From NCBI RefSeq assembly GCF_031845375.1, contig NZ_JAVREK010000008.1:124001-188000 (forward strand): a stretch of DNA of 64,000 nt, in the 5' to 3' direction. The stretch is from Streptomonospora wellingtoniae (GTDB lineage Bacteria > Actinomycetota > Actinomycetes > Streptosporangiales > Streptosporangiaceae). The translations under genes and the position numbers were made by a program. Under the pieces are notes generated by a model that saw nothing but the letters and a program-made list of their open reading frames with translations, did not search any database and was not told the DNA's origin. Below, in pieces: positions 26,189-34,453 of this stretch; the first letter of the stretch is position 1, and each line of letters starts with the position of its first letter.

Positions 26189-26268
26189 CCTGCGCAAAAA
26201 AATCCGCAGAATGCTCTATCCCTCCGCCGGAGCGTGAGCGGTTCGTGCCGACCGCGGGGTGGGGCGGG

Positions 26269-26994
26269 TCAGGTTCCCGGGATTCCGGTGGCGCGTCCCG
26301 TCGTGCGCGCCACGTGGTCGAGGTGGGCCTGACGCGCTTCGATGACTCCGTCGTACTGGCCGAAGAGTTCGAATCCGACGGTGCCGAACAGGGCTGTCCA
26401 GGCGTCGATGACGGCCAGCGCGGTCTCCGGCGGCAGGGCGGTGACCATTTCGGCACGCTCGGGATCCATGCCGGCGGCGATCGCGGTGAGGCGCGCCTCG
26501 ATGTCAGCGCGCAGGTCCGCGGGGGCGGATGGAGGGCCGTCGGGCGTCAGGCCCGGTCCGCGCAAGGCGTCGGCGGCGATGCGGACGAGCAGTAGGACGA
26601 CGCGGGTGGCGGGTTCGGTGGTGTCCTGCGGGGCGGAGTAGCCGGGGACCGGTGAGCCGTAGATGAGGGCGTACTCGTGCGGGTGCTCCAGCGCCCAGGC
26701 GCGCACCGCCCGGAAGACGGCCGCCCAGCGGCCGGCGTGGTCGTCGCGGTCGAGTGCCGACTCCGCCTCCCGGGCCGCGGTCCCCACCCCTTCGTAGGCG
26801 GCGACGATGAGCGCCGTCAGCAGGGCGTCCCTGTTCGGGAAGTACCGGTAGACCGCGGAAGCGGCCATGCCGAGGTCGCGCGTCACAGCGCGTACGGAGA
26901 GCCCGGCCGCTCCGTGCTCGCCCAGATGGCGGCGGGCGACCTCGGTGATCTCGGCGACGAACTCGGCGCGGACGCGGTCGCGGATGCCTGTCAT
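26269..26994 (-). CDS. TetR-family repressor
   Basis: A 241-residue regulator. The HTH is near residues 25-60 (GAAGLSVRAVTRDLGMAASA, VYRYFPNRDALL), and the C-terminal ligand domain includes ALEHPHEYALIYGSPVPGY, typical of the WHG/TetR_C_33 group. It is divergent from the epimerase-like gene at 27112 and almost certainly represses it through the palindrome at 27071-27088. The ATG at 26994 gives the usual short basic N-terminus. Confidence 0.93.
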   Translation of the reverse strand: MTGIRDRVRAEFVAEITEVARRHLGEHGAAGLSVRAVTRDLGMAASAVYRYFPNRDALLTALIVAAYEGVGTAAREAESALDRDDHAGRWAAVFRAVRAWALEHPHEYALIYGSPVPGYSAPQDTTEPATRVVLLLVRIAADALRGPGLTPDGPPSAPADLRADIEARLTAIAAGMDPERAEMVTALPPETALAVIDAWTALFGTVGFELFGQYDGVIEARQAHLDHVARTTGRATGIPGT

Positions 26995-27045
26995 GCAGCG
27001 AGTGTGCCACGGACAGGACAGTGATGTTAAGTGCGAACAGTGCTC

Positions 27046-27088
27046 TTGACTTTCACGCGTCGCGGAACAATGATCTGTATTGAGATCA
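27046..27088 (+). promoter_or_regulatory. Promoter with overlapping TetR operator
   Basis: TTGACT (27046-27051) and AATGAT (27069-27074) are 17 bases apart. TGATCTGTATTGAGATCA (27071-27088), an inverted repeat with 6-bp arms, overlaps the -10, so a bound TetR dimer would block polymerase. It lies between the divergent TetR and epimerase genes. Confidence 0.7.
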
Positions 27089-27111
27089 ACGTTCTCGCGA
27101 AAGGTTCTGCC

Positions 27112-28065
27112 ATGTCTCTCCACGTCATCGTCGGCGCCGGTCCGCTCGGCACCGCGCTCGCCCGCCACCTGGCCGACTCGGGAGAGGAAGTCCGGGTCGT
27201 CACCCGCTCCGGGGGCGGCCCCGACCACCCGCGGGTCGAGCGCGTGCGCGCCGATGCGACCGACGCCGCCGAGCTCTCTCGGCTCGCCCGCGGCGCGGCC
27301 GCGCTTTACAACTGCGCCAACCCGCCTTCGTATGACACCTGGGAGCAGCACTGGCCCCCGCTGGCCGCGTCCCTGATGGAAGCCGCCGAGCTGACCGGGG
27401 CGGTGCTGGCCATCGGCGGGTGCCTCTACGGGTACGGCCCGGTGGAGGGGCCGATGCACCGCGACCTGCCCTTGGCGGCCACCGACCGCAAAGGCCGGAT
27501 ACGCGCACGGATCTGGCAGGACGCCTTGGCCCGCCACGAGCAGGGTGCTCTGCGCGTGACCGAGGTGCGCGCCTCCGACTACATCGGCACGCTCAACCCC
27601 ACGGCCAGCTACCCCGAGTTGTACGCCGAGCAGGTGCGCACGAAGCGCCGGGTGTTCACTTTCGGCGATCCCGACCAGGTGCACTCGGTCACCTACATCC
27701 CCGACATGGCCCGTACCCTGGCTGCCGCAGCCGTCGACGAGCGGGCCTGGGGCCACCCCTGGCACGTGCCCTCGCCTCCGGCAGGCACAGTGCGGGACCT
27801 GGCGGCCGACATGGCGGGGGAGTTCGGGGTGGCCGTCCCCGGCGTCGTCAAGATCCCGCGACCGCTGCTGAGGACCGCGTTCCCGTTCTCGCCGTTCCTG
27901 CGGGAGATGGGTGAGCTGCTCTACCAGTGGGACTTCCCCTACGTGATCGACGCCGCCGCGACCACTGAGGCCTTCGGAGTCGAGGCGACCCCGTGGCAGG
28001 AGATCGTGCGCTCCACGGCCGAAGGGCTGAGCGCCCGCGCCGCAGCGGTGTCGGCCGGCTCTTGA
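27112..28065 (+). CDS. NAD(P)-dependent epimerase/dehydratase-like protein
   Basis: A 317-residue extended short-chain dehydrogenase-fold protein. The Rossmann motif is HVIVGAGPLGTALARHLADS, a variant (GAGPLG) of the usual GxxGxxG. The canonical YxxxK is not evident; RASDYIGTLNPTASYPELYA and VHSVTYIPDMARTLAAAAVD match atypical NmrA/epimerase members paired with TetR genes in actinobacteria. It could be a reductase for a xenobiotic that the TetR senses (inference). AAGG precedes ATG 27112. Confidence 0.85.
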   Translation: MSLHVIVGAGPLGTALARHLADSGEEVRVVTRSGGGPDHPRVERVRADATDAAELSRLARGAAALYNCANPPSYDTWEQHWPPLAASLMEAAELTGAVLAIGGCLYGYGPVEGPMHRDLPLAATDRKGRIRARIWQDALARHEQGALRVTEVRASDYIGTLNPTASYPELYAEQVRTKRRVFTFGDPDQVHSVTYIPDMARTLAAAAVDERAWGHPWHVPSPPAGTVRDLAADMAGEFGVAVPGVVKIPRPLLRTAFPFSPFLREMGELLYQWDFPYVIDAAATTEAFGVEATPWQEIVRSTAEGLSARAAAVSAGS

Positions 28066-28727
28066 GATGCCGCCGGTTCCACCGCCGAAGCGCGGGGCCG
28101 TCCCTCCGGTCACAGTGCGCATGACGCGGGTGCCGCGCCAGGCCATCGGGGTACGCCGGCCGCAGCACCCACACCCGTGAACGACAGGGCCGCCCCGCCC
28201 ACGAGCCGTCCTTAAGACTTGGGGGGGATCTCCGCGTTCATGCCTCGGCGACCTCGGACCGGGGTCGGGTGCGCACGGCGGCCGAGATTCGGGACCCGGA
28301 TCGCCGGACTCGGGCAACCGGTTGGACCTGGACCTCACCCTCGACGGCCCCGGCCAGCGGAACGGGATTCCCACAACCAAGGAGATCCAGGAGGAACTCG
28401 GCGACTGAGCCTTTGCCGTGGGCGCCTATGGCGAGCCCCATCGTGACCCCCGCGGCCGTATCGTTACCGTCGCCTACCTCGCACTCGGCCCGGAAATGCC
28501 TGAGCCGGTCGCCGGGACTGACGCCCGCAGGGGCCGGAGAACCTCGTGGCGCATGGTGTGGAGTGCGACCTCGCCGACGGTGAAGCCGGCGGTGCGGTAG
28601 CCCTCCTGAGTGTTGTGCAGCGTTTCGCGGGCGGTGTCGGGCTCGCCCGCGCCCGCTCTCCGTTCAAGATCATCTTCGCTCCGTACCCGGTGGTCGATCG
28701 GGAAGTTTGGCCGGGAACGGGCGTATC
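28066..28727. other. Gene-poor stretch with decayed gene fragments
   Basis: No intact gene. Around 28409-28525 on the plus strand, AFAVGAYGEPHRDPRGRI continues into VTVAYLALGPEMPEPVAG, matching part of an ADP-ribose-type Nudix hydrolase but lacking the Nudix box. On the minus strand near 28520-28700 a frame with HNTQEGYRTAGFTVGEVALH looks protein-like, but I do not recognise it. Both seem to be remnants. Confidence 0.5.
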
Positions 28728-30329
28728 TCACATCGGTCGCACCGGCGCGCGCACCGGTCGGAATCCGCGGCTCCTGCAGTGGTTGTCGGCGACGCTCATT
28801 GCGATCGCGAGGTCGTAACGCGCCGACGGCCCTTTCAGCAAGGACCGGCCGAGTGCGTTCTCGAGCTTGACCAGCCTCTTGCGGACTCCGGTGGGGGATA
28901 CCCGGAGCTCGGCTGCGGTGCTCTCCAGATTCGCGTCGCAGTCGAGCCAGGTGTGCAGGGTCGGCTCCAGGCAGTCGTACCGCCCGTCGCGGATGGGTTT
29001 CAGCAGTTCATCGGCCCATCGGCGCACCGGTTCGGTGTCGAGCAGAGCCGCCAGGTCGGGTGGGGCCGCCGTGTCCGGGGTCGGAGGGACGCGGTGCTCG
29101 GCGATGATGCGGAGGGCGAGGTGCAGGCGGGCCGACGCCATCAGGTCGGTCAGCGTGACTCCGAGCAGCGCCTCGACGCGCCGCAACCGGCTGTTGACGG
29201 TGTTGCGGTGCAGGTTGAGCTGCCGCCCGGCGCCGCCGCGGAAGTCGAGCCAGGCGCGCAGAGTGGACAGCAGTTCCCGACTGTCCGGGTCCTGGCGCCG
29301 CTCGGGCACATAGTCGAGAAGCGGGCTCAGGTGCGCTCGCGCCCACAGGCGCGCCCCCTCGCCGAGGACGCGGGGCAGCTCCCCGCGCTCGTCGAACACC
29401 GCGTGGCGTTCCGCCTCCCGCTGCGCCGCCACGGCCTGGAACGCCTGCTCGTAACCGATCCCCACGTCGCCGAGATCGAGGCCGGGGCTCTCGCCGATCC
29501 TGATCTCGGAGGTCTCGTCGATCAGGTCGCGCAAGGCCGCGTCGAAGCGGGTACGGGCGCTCGGGCGGCCGCCGGAGGCCGCGCCGCTGGGGGCGACCAC
29601 GATCGTGTGCCGCGTGTATACCCGGCAGCGCAACACCCACGCTGTGCTCTTGGACGCGGTGACGCAGCGCTTGACGACATCCTTGCGGCGTTCCGGCGGC
29701 GAGTCCACCACCAGGACGCAGACCCGCTCCGGCAGGGAGGGAGTGAGGACGTCCGCCACCCGGGTCGCCTCCGCGGTGGCGCCCGCGATGAGCAGTTGGA
29801 CAACCGCCTCCCTGGCGCGGTTGTCGGCCACCGCCAGAACGCGCCGCTGCCGCTCGGCCTCGTCCACCCGCCATCGCAAGCCGAGGAGCCCGGCCGCATC
29901 GATCAGCAGGCAGCTCGCGCCGATGGGGAGTCGACCGGGCACAGACACCAGGAGAGCCGGGCCCGGCCGGTCGTCGTTCAAGGCGATGACATGGGTCTCG
30001 TACAAGCCCGCTTCGAGCACCGCCGAACGTGTCCGGCGTTCCAGAACCGATTGCACGCCCTGCCCCGGCCGTCGGCGCGCGTCCCGGCCGGCAGCGGCGG
30101 GCAGGGACTCCGCCCAGGCGGCGCCCCCCGCGTCCGCGGGGAAGGCGGACCTGACCAGTCCGCCGGCATCCAGGACCGCGGCCTTCCCGCCGAACCGGTG
30201 CACCAGCCAGCGCAGAAGGCGCTGCATGCCGTCGGCCGCGTTGACCGCGCGCTGCATTTCCCGAAGGTCCGCAGCCCGATCCCTATCGTCCCCACGCCGA
30301 CCGGGGCCGCTCGTCGTCTCTGTCCTCAT
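28728..30329 (-). CDS. PucR-family regulator with two HTH segments
   Basis: A 533-residue regulator, last gene of the six-cysteine-peptide operon. A sensory N-terminus of about 260 residues is followed by a GGDEF-like linker typical of PucR/CdaR proteins and an HTH near residues 366-396 (NLHRNTVNSRLRRVEALLGV). A second, similar HTH lies near 465-500 (STAAELRVSPTGVRKRLVKL). Most PucR proteins have only one at the C-terminus. ATG 30329 is chosen because the upstream reading enters the signal-peptidase gene. It starts 11 bases after that gene's stop and probably controls its own operon (inference). Confidence 0.88.
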   Translation of the reverse strand: MRTETTSGPGRRGDDRDRAADLREMQRAVNAADGMQRLLRWLVHRFGGKAAVLDAGGLVRSAFPADAGGAAWAESLPAAAGRDARRRPGQGVQSVLERRTRSAVLEAGLYETHVIALNDDRPGPALLVSVPGRLPIGASCLLIDAAGLLGLRWRVDEAERQRRVLAVADNRAREAVVQLLIAGATAEATRVADVLTPSLPERVCVLVVDSPPERRKDVVKRCVTASKSTAWVLRCRVYTRHTIVVAPSGAASGGRPSARTRFDAALRDLIDETSEIRIGESPGLDLGDVGIGYEQAFQAVAAQREAERHAVFDERGELPRVLGEGARLWARAHLSPLLDYVPERRQDPDSRELLSTLRAWLDFRGGAGRQLNLHRNTVNSRLRRVEALLGVTLTDLMASARLHLALRIIAEHRVPPTPDTAAPPDLAALLDTEPVRRWADELLKPIRDGRYDCLEPTLHTWLDCDANLESTAAELRVSPTGVRKRLVKLENALGRSLLKGPSARYDLAIAMSVADNHCRSRGFRPVRAPVRPM

Positions 30330-30339
30330 CGCCCCGTGC

Positions 30340-30891
30340 TCACTGCTGTTCCGGTCGGATACTGTCGCGGGCGCGCCCGGTTCCGTGGCCAGGCACGGTT
30401 CCCTGGGGCGCGCCCGCGCCCGCGCCGGCGGCCGAAGGGCGGGCGGCCCGGGAGCCGAGCCGCCGCACCACGACGCCCAGGACTTGGTCCTGCGGGCAGG
30501 GCCCGTGGTGCTTGGAGTCGACGCTGACCGGATTGTCGCCGAGGACGGCGATGTGCCCTTCCGGAACCAACCCGGGGCGGTCGATCGGCTCCGGGTAGGG
30601 ATCTCCGGCCACTGCGGCCACGCGCTTGATGGACCATTCGCGGTCGGCGAGCCTCCGCTCGACGGGTCCGCTCGCCTTCCAGCCGCTCTGGATTCGGGGG
30701 CGCGCCACCACCACGATGCTGCCCCTGCCCGCGCGGCGGGCACCGCGCCGGATGAGGACCCGGTCGCCCGTATCCAGCGCGGGCCGCATGCTGTGCCCCT
30801 CGACGGTGACAGCGGCATAGCGGCGCCCCGCCCACCAGAGCGTGGCGAGCGCCGCCAGCACCACCGCTGCTCCGGTTCCGGCAACCACCAT
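30340..30891 (-). CDS. S26-family signal peptidase, small form
   Basis: A 183-residue type I signal-peptidase-like protein. One N-terminal membrane helix (VVAGTGAAVVLAALATLWW) precedes the catalytic serine in VEGHSMRPAL and the general-base lysine in EWSIKRVAAVAGDP; the conserved box GDNPVSVDSKHHGP is also present. It is shorter than LepB and carries an Ala/Gly-rich tail. Because it sits between an ABC exporter gene and a regulator in a peptide operon, it probably trims the exported peptide at an A-x-A site (inference). ATG 30891 is chosen; GTG 30897 is equally possible. Confidence 0.88.
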   Translation of the reverse strand: MVVAGTGAAVVLAALATLWWAGRRYAAVTVEGHSMRPALDTGDRVLIRRGARRAGRGSIVVVARPRIQSGWKASGPVERRLADREWSIKRVAAVAGDPYPEPIDRPGLVPEGHIAVLGDNPVSVDSKHHGPCPQDQVLGVVVRRLGSRAARPSAAGAGAGAPQGTVPGHGTGRARDSIRPEQQ

Positions 30892-30905
30892 GTACACCCC
30901 GATCC

Positions 30906-32828
30906 CTACCGCGAAAGCGCCTTGGAGGCGTCTTGTTCCGACGTGTCGCCGTCTACGTAGTCGGCCGCCTGGAGGGAGAACAGGCGGGCGTACTCCCCTT
31001 GGACCGACATAAGCGCGTCGTGCCCGCCCTCCTCCGTGATCCGGCCCTCCTGCATCACGACGATCCGGTCGGCGTAGCGCAGGGTGCCGAGGCGATGCGA
31101 GGTCAACACCGTCGTCGCGCCCGCGCGTAGCACCCGCAGGCGCTCGTGCAGGTCCTGCTCGGCCGCCGCGTCCAACCCGGACATCGGTTCGTCCAGGAAC
31201 AGCAGGTCGCGTCCCCGGCGCATCAGCGCCCGCGCGATCGCCAACCGCTGCCACTGCCCGCCGGACAGCGTCACGCCGTCGGATCCGTCTCCTTCGTCCT
31301 GGTAGAACATGCGGGAGAGCATGGTGTCGTAGCCGCGGGGGAGGGTTGCGGAGAAGTCGGCGGCTCCCGCGTCCCGCGCCGCCGCGTCGATCCGGTCGGC
31401 GTCGTCCATGTGCTCCAGGGAGCTGATGCCGATGTTCTCCCGGGCCGACAGGTCGTAGGACATGTAGTCCTGGAAGACCGCGCTGATCCGGGAGCGCAGG
31501 TCGTCGACGCGGAACTCCCGGATGTCGGCGCCGTCCCAGCGGATGCTGCCGAAGGTCGGGTCGTACATCCGGCACAGCAGCTTGACCAGGGTGCTCTTGC
31601 CCGCGCCGTTCAGCCCGACGATTGCGAGGGTGCTACCGGCCGGGATGGTCATCGACAGCCCGCGGATCACCCAGGGGCCGTCGTCGGTGTAGCGGAACCA
31701 CACGTCGTCGAGCCGGATCTCGCCGCGCAGCGGTGCGACGGGCCGCGGGTCCGCGGGGACGGGCAGGTCGGGCCCCACCCGCACCACGTCGACGTAGTGG
31801 CCCAGCAGCAGCAGGGACTGGTACCCCCGGGTGATGTCGGCGACGATCACCGTCATGGCCCCCTGCACGCCGGCGACGGCCGCGATGAACGCGGAGACGT
31901 CGCCGATGGTGAACTCGCCGCGGATGGTCGCGGCGATCATCCACACGAGGCCGCCCGAGGCGACGACCGCGCTCAGCACCGACAGCGGTCCCTGGGTCAG
32001 CAGGATCCGGCGGTCCAGCCGCTCCTCCGCGCTGTTGACGCTGACGGTCTCGTCGTGCATCCGCCCCAGGAGGAAGCCGCCCGAGCCGAAGAGCCGGGTC
32101 TCCTTGATGGCGGCCAGGTCGAGCATCAGGGTCTGGTAGAACATCCGGCGCCGGGTACGCGGACTCATCCGCCACATCATCGACGCCTGCTGGCGGCTGA
32201 TCGACAGTTGCACGAACAGGGCCGGTAGCGCCGCGGCGATGGTGATGACGGTGATGACCGGGCTGATGGCCACGAGAACGCCGAGGAAACCGGTGATCGT
32301 CAGGAGTCTCTGCAGAGCACCGAACAGCGCCTGGATCACGGCGTCCGGTGCGGTGATCGCCGCCTGCTGGGCCAGGCGCAGCCGGTCCCGGAAGGCGGGG
32401 TCCTCGAACCGACGCACGCCCTCCAAGCGGTTCACCGCCGAGTAGAGCCGATGCTGGACCACCAGCGTGACGCCGCGCTTGATCCGCGAGGTCAGGTAGG
32501 TCGAGAGGTAGGTACCGACCGCCTGGACGAGGCCCATCAGGCCGATGAGCACGACCAGCATCATCGGGGAGATCTCGGGTCCCGACGGAGCGGGGGCGGG
32601 GGCCGGTGCCGATGAACCGGCGAACTGCAGGGCGTCGATCAGCCATTTCGTGAGCAGGGCGACCCCGGCCGGCAACAGCCCCAGGACCACGGTTGTGACC
32701 AGATACAGCGATGCCGTGAAGGGACCGGCCCGCCAGGCCAGAGCGAGCGCGTGCCCCATCCGCCGCACGGATTCGCCGAGCCCCGCGCGGCCGCCGGACT
32801 CGGACTCGGCGGTCTGCGTCACCGCCAT
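30906..32828 (-). CDS. ABC exporter, fused membrane and ATPase domains, no C39 domain
   Basis: A 640-residue half-transporter. Six membrane helices lie in residues about 30-320, then an ATPase domain: Walker A GLNGAGKSTLVKLL, signature LSGGQWQRLAIARAL, Walker B LLFLDEPMSGLD and H-loop SHRLG. It resembles peptide/bacteriocin exporters of the NisT type, which lack the protease domain seen in the LanT at 58121, so leader removal needs another enzyme; the S26 peptidase gene is next. Its ATG overlaps the stop of the thiol-protein gene (ATGA). Confidence 0.9.
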   Translation of the reverse strand: MAVTQTAESESGGRAGLGESVRRMGHALALAWRAGPFTASLYLVTTVVLGLLPAGVALLTKWLIDALQFAGSSAPAPAPAPSGPEISPMMLVVLIGLMGLVQAVGTYLSTYLTSRIKRGVTLVVQHRLYSAVNRLEGVRRFEDPAFRDRLRLAQQAAITAPDAVIQALFGALQRLLTITGFLGVLVAISPVITVITIAAALPALFVQLSISRQQASMMWRMSPRTRRRMFYQTLMLDLAAIKETRLFGSGGFLLGRMHDETVSVNSAEERLDRRILLTQGPLSVLSAVVASGGLVWMIAATIRGEFTIGDVSAFIAAVAGVQGAMTVIVADITRGYQSLLLLGHYVDVVRVGPDLPVPADPRPVAPLRGEIRLDDVWFRYTDDGPWVIRGLSMTIPAGSTLAIVGLNGAGKSTLVKLLCRMYDPTFGSIRWDGADIREFRVDDLRSRISAVFQDYMSYDLSARENIGISSLEHMDDADRIDAAARDAGAADFSATLPRGYDTMLSRMFYQDEGDGSDGVTLSGGQWQRLAIARALMRRGRDLLFLDEPMSGLDAAAEQDLHERLRVLRAGATTVLTSHRLGTLRYADRIVVMQEGRITEEGGHDALMSVQGEYARLFSLQAADYVDGDTSEQDASKALSR

Positions 32829-33382
32829 CAGGTGCTCACCGGCACCAGCGCGGCTACGGTGGTCCCGGAACGCATGACGACGCCCTCGGCGTCGGCCCGG
32901 ACGAACGCCGGAACCCCCTGGATTCCGAACTCCTGGGCGACAGGGCCCATCCGCGGCTCGACGATCACCGTCGCCACGCCGTCCAACTCCCGCGTGTACT
33001 CACCCGACTCGGCGCCTTGGTCGCCGATGACCACCACGACCTGGCCGGGCTTGAGGCCGTTCGCGTCGGCGTGCGCGGCCAGCTTGGGGATCACCGTCTT
33101 GCACACCGAGCACCCGGTGTCGAAGAACGCGAAGACCGTCTCCTGGCCGAGGAGGTCGTCGGAGGTGATCGCTTCGCCGGCCAGCGTCCGGCTGCGGAAC
33201 CGCGGAACAGGGCTGCCGGCCGGCAACTCGTCCAGCTGGGGCGGGGCCGCGGCCTGAGCGGCGGGCCGCTCGTCGAGGCGGCGGAGCCTGCGGACCACGG
33301 CCAGCGTCAGCAGCAGGTTGATCAGGGTGACGGCGCCGATCAGGACGACGAACCCGACGAGGATCTCCATGGTGGCCTCCAC
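32828..33382 (-). CDS. MauD/TlpA-like membrane-anchored thiol-disulfide protein
   Basis: A 184-residue protein with an N-terminal membrane helix (EILVGFVVLIGAVTLINLLL) and a thioredoxin-fold domain outside the membrane. The redox motif is FFDTGCSVCKTVIPKL (C-x2-C), and the context TLAGEAITSDDLLGQETVF fits the peroxiredoxin/TlpA/MauD branch. In methylamine utilisation, MauD and MauE are needed for the disulfide-rich small subunit. Here the partner MauE-like gene lies 12 bases upstream and the candidate client is the six-cysteine peptide (inference). Confidence 0.88.
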   Translation of the reverse strand: MEATMEILVGFVVLIGAVTLINLLLTLAVVRRLRRLDERPAAQAAAPPQLDELPAGSPVPRFRSRTLAGEAITSDDLLGQETVFAFFDTGCSVCKTVIPKLAAHADANGLKPGQVVVVIGDQGAESGEYTRELDGVATVIVEPRMGPVAQEFGIQGVPAFVRADAEGVVMRSGTTVAALVPVST

Positions 33383-33394
33383 TTTCAGTTCGGA

Positions 33395-33970
33395 CTAGAC
33401 GCGCCGCAGCCGGTCGGGGGTTCCGAACAGGTCGACGATGTCGTCGTAGAAGGCGGTCAGCACCGTGACCACCAGAGCGGCGACGGCGGCGATGGCGGCT
33501 CCGCCCGGCCGGATCTGCGCCCCCGGGTCGGCAGCGACCGTGCAGACCAGGCCGGACAGCGCAACGCCGGTGAGCGCGAGGTTGCGCCAGACGTGGGGCC
33601 AACCCAGGGGGGCGTTCGAGCGCCCGAAGCACGAGCAAGGGATCGCCGTCCCCGACCGGGCGGCGTAGGCGGCCAGAGCGGTGAACGCCGACAGCAGTAG
33701 CACGGCCGCCGACAGCGCCGCGGCGCGCAGTACGGTACCGGCGGCGAAACCGGCGAGGCCGGCGAGGAGCGTCAGGCCCAGAGCCAGTTCGGCGGCGGCG
33801 TGCACCCGCGACGCGGCCCGCACCGGGAATCCCTGCCCCTGCACCGGCAGCAGGCCCACCAGAATCGACCATGTCTCCTCATTCGCGGTCGTCCGGAATT
33901 TGGCCACCGCAGATACCAGGAATACTCCGGCGACGGCCATCTGCAATGCCAGAGCCGCGTAAGGCAGCAT
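33395..33970 (-). CDS. MauE/DoxX-like redox-associated membrane protein
   Basis: A 191-residue integral membrane protein with about four helices, starting YAALALQMAVAGVFLVSAVA, and the cysteine pair IPCSCFGRSNAPLGW, typical of the MauE family. MauE-like proteins pass electrons across the membrane to or from a thioredoxin-like partner, as VKOR and DsbB do; the next gene encodes that partner. The pair would form an oxidative-folding relay for exported cysteines. No ribosome site decides the start; ATG 33970 gives the expected first helix. Confidence 0.87.
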   Translation of the reverse strand: MLPYAALALQMAVAGVFLVSAVAKFRTTANEETWSILVGLLPVQGQGFPVRAASRVHAAAELALGLTLLAGLAGFAAGTVLRAAALSAAVLLLSAFTALAAYAARSGTAIPCSCFGRSNAPLGWPHVWRNLALTGVALSGLVCTVAADPGAQIRPGGAAIAAVAALVVTVLTAFYDDIVDLFGTPDRLRRV

Positions 33971-34052
33971 TCGCAGGCCTCGTACTTTCTCACGTGCACC
34001 GGCAGTGGTGGATGCGGTGCGGTTTGCAGGCCCGGGCGCACAGACTCGAATA

Positions 34053-34091
34053 CCGGATTCGGGTTCCGGGGGGTGCGGAACCCGAATCCGG
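34053..34091 (-). terminator. Perfect 16-bp hairpin between peptide gene and mauE-like gene
   Basis: CCGGATTCGGGTTCCG (34053-34068) pairs exactly with 34076-34091 around a seven-base G-rich loop. It lies 70 bases after the precursor stop. Such a stem often lets a precursor be made in excess over its maturation genes by partial termination or 3' protection. Confidence 0.75.
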
Positions 34092-34160
34092 AGGACGCCG
34101 CCACCGGGCGGACGGCCGGTTCACGGTCCCGGTGGCAGCGGGATCAGGCCCGGACGGCGC

Positions 34161-34385
34161 CTAGCAGTAGCAGCCGACCCGCTCCCAGGGGCCGTAGCTG
34201 GGCTCCGAGTGACCCGCGCAGACCTGGCGGTTGTACAGGGTCAGGAAGATGTTGCTCCCGCAGTAGGGGAGTCGGCACGACTGCTCCCAGATGCACTCGA
34301 ACTGGTCGGCCTGGGCCGCGGCCTCGGGGACCACGCTCTCCAGCATCCGGTCACCGATCCGGGATACAGCATCCATGATCTTCAT
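34161..34385 (-). CDS. Six-cysteine secreted peptide precursor, 74 residues
   Basis: This small gene heads the operon. The leader (residues 1-27) is amphipathic, not hydrophobic, and ends PEAAAQAD, offering an A-x-A cleavage site for the S26 peptidase encoded downstream. The presumed mature part has six cysteines at residues 31, 37, 42, 56, 72 and 74 (spacing 5, 4, 13, 15, 1) and is rich in aromatic residues (W, Y). Three disulfides are likely. AAAGGA ten bases before ATG 34385 supports the start; an upstream in-frame extension to 34514 is discarded. I know no family for it; a bacteriocin-like or signalling peptide is the best guess. Confidence 0.8.
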   Translation of the reverse strand: MKIMDAVSRIGDRMLESVVPEAAAQADQFECIWEQSCRLPYCGSNIFLTLYNRQVCAGHSEPSYGPWERVGCYC

Positions 34386-34425
34386 GCAGAATATTCCTTT
34401 CATTTGTGGCGGAAGGTGCGTAGTA

Positions 34426-34453
34426 AAATTAACATGCCCGCGGTCGAGGTCAA
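34426..34453 (-). promoter_or_regulatory. Promoter of the six-cysteine peptide operon
   Basis: Read on the minus strand, TTGACC (34448-34453) and TAATTT (34426-34431) are 16 bases apart in an AT-rich patch, about 40 bases before the precursor ATG. Nothing else is seen between here and the Nramp gene at 34719. Confidence 0.6.

Larger units (their letters stand above)
25649..26194. mobile_element. Insertion-sequence remnant with 12-base inverted ends
   Basis: CGCAGGTCAGCG at 25649-25660 is the exact reverse complement of 26183-26194. A further partial copy, TTTTCGCAGGTCA, lies at 25552-25564 just after the tRNA. Between the inverted copies are a transposase fragment and a displaced TPR fragment. 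This looks like a decayed, partly replaced IS at the 3' side of a tRNA gene. The boundaries are inferred from the repeats only. Confidence 0.5.

Noticed and set aside
30906..32828. ABC exporter as part of the lantibiotic system
   Set aside because: It lies 17 kb from the lan genes on the other strand, lacks a C39 domain and is coupled to the thiol-protein gene of another operon.
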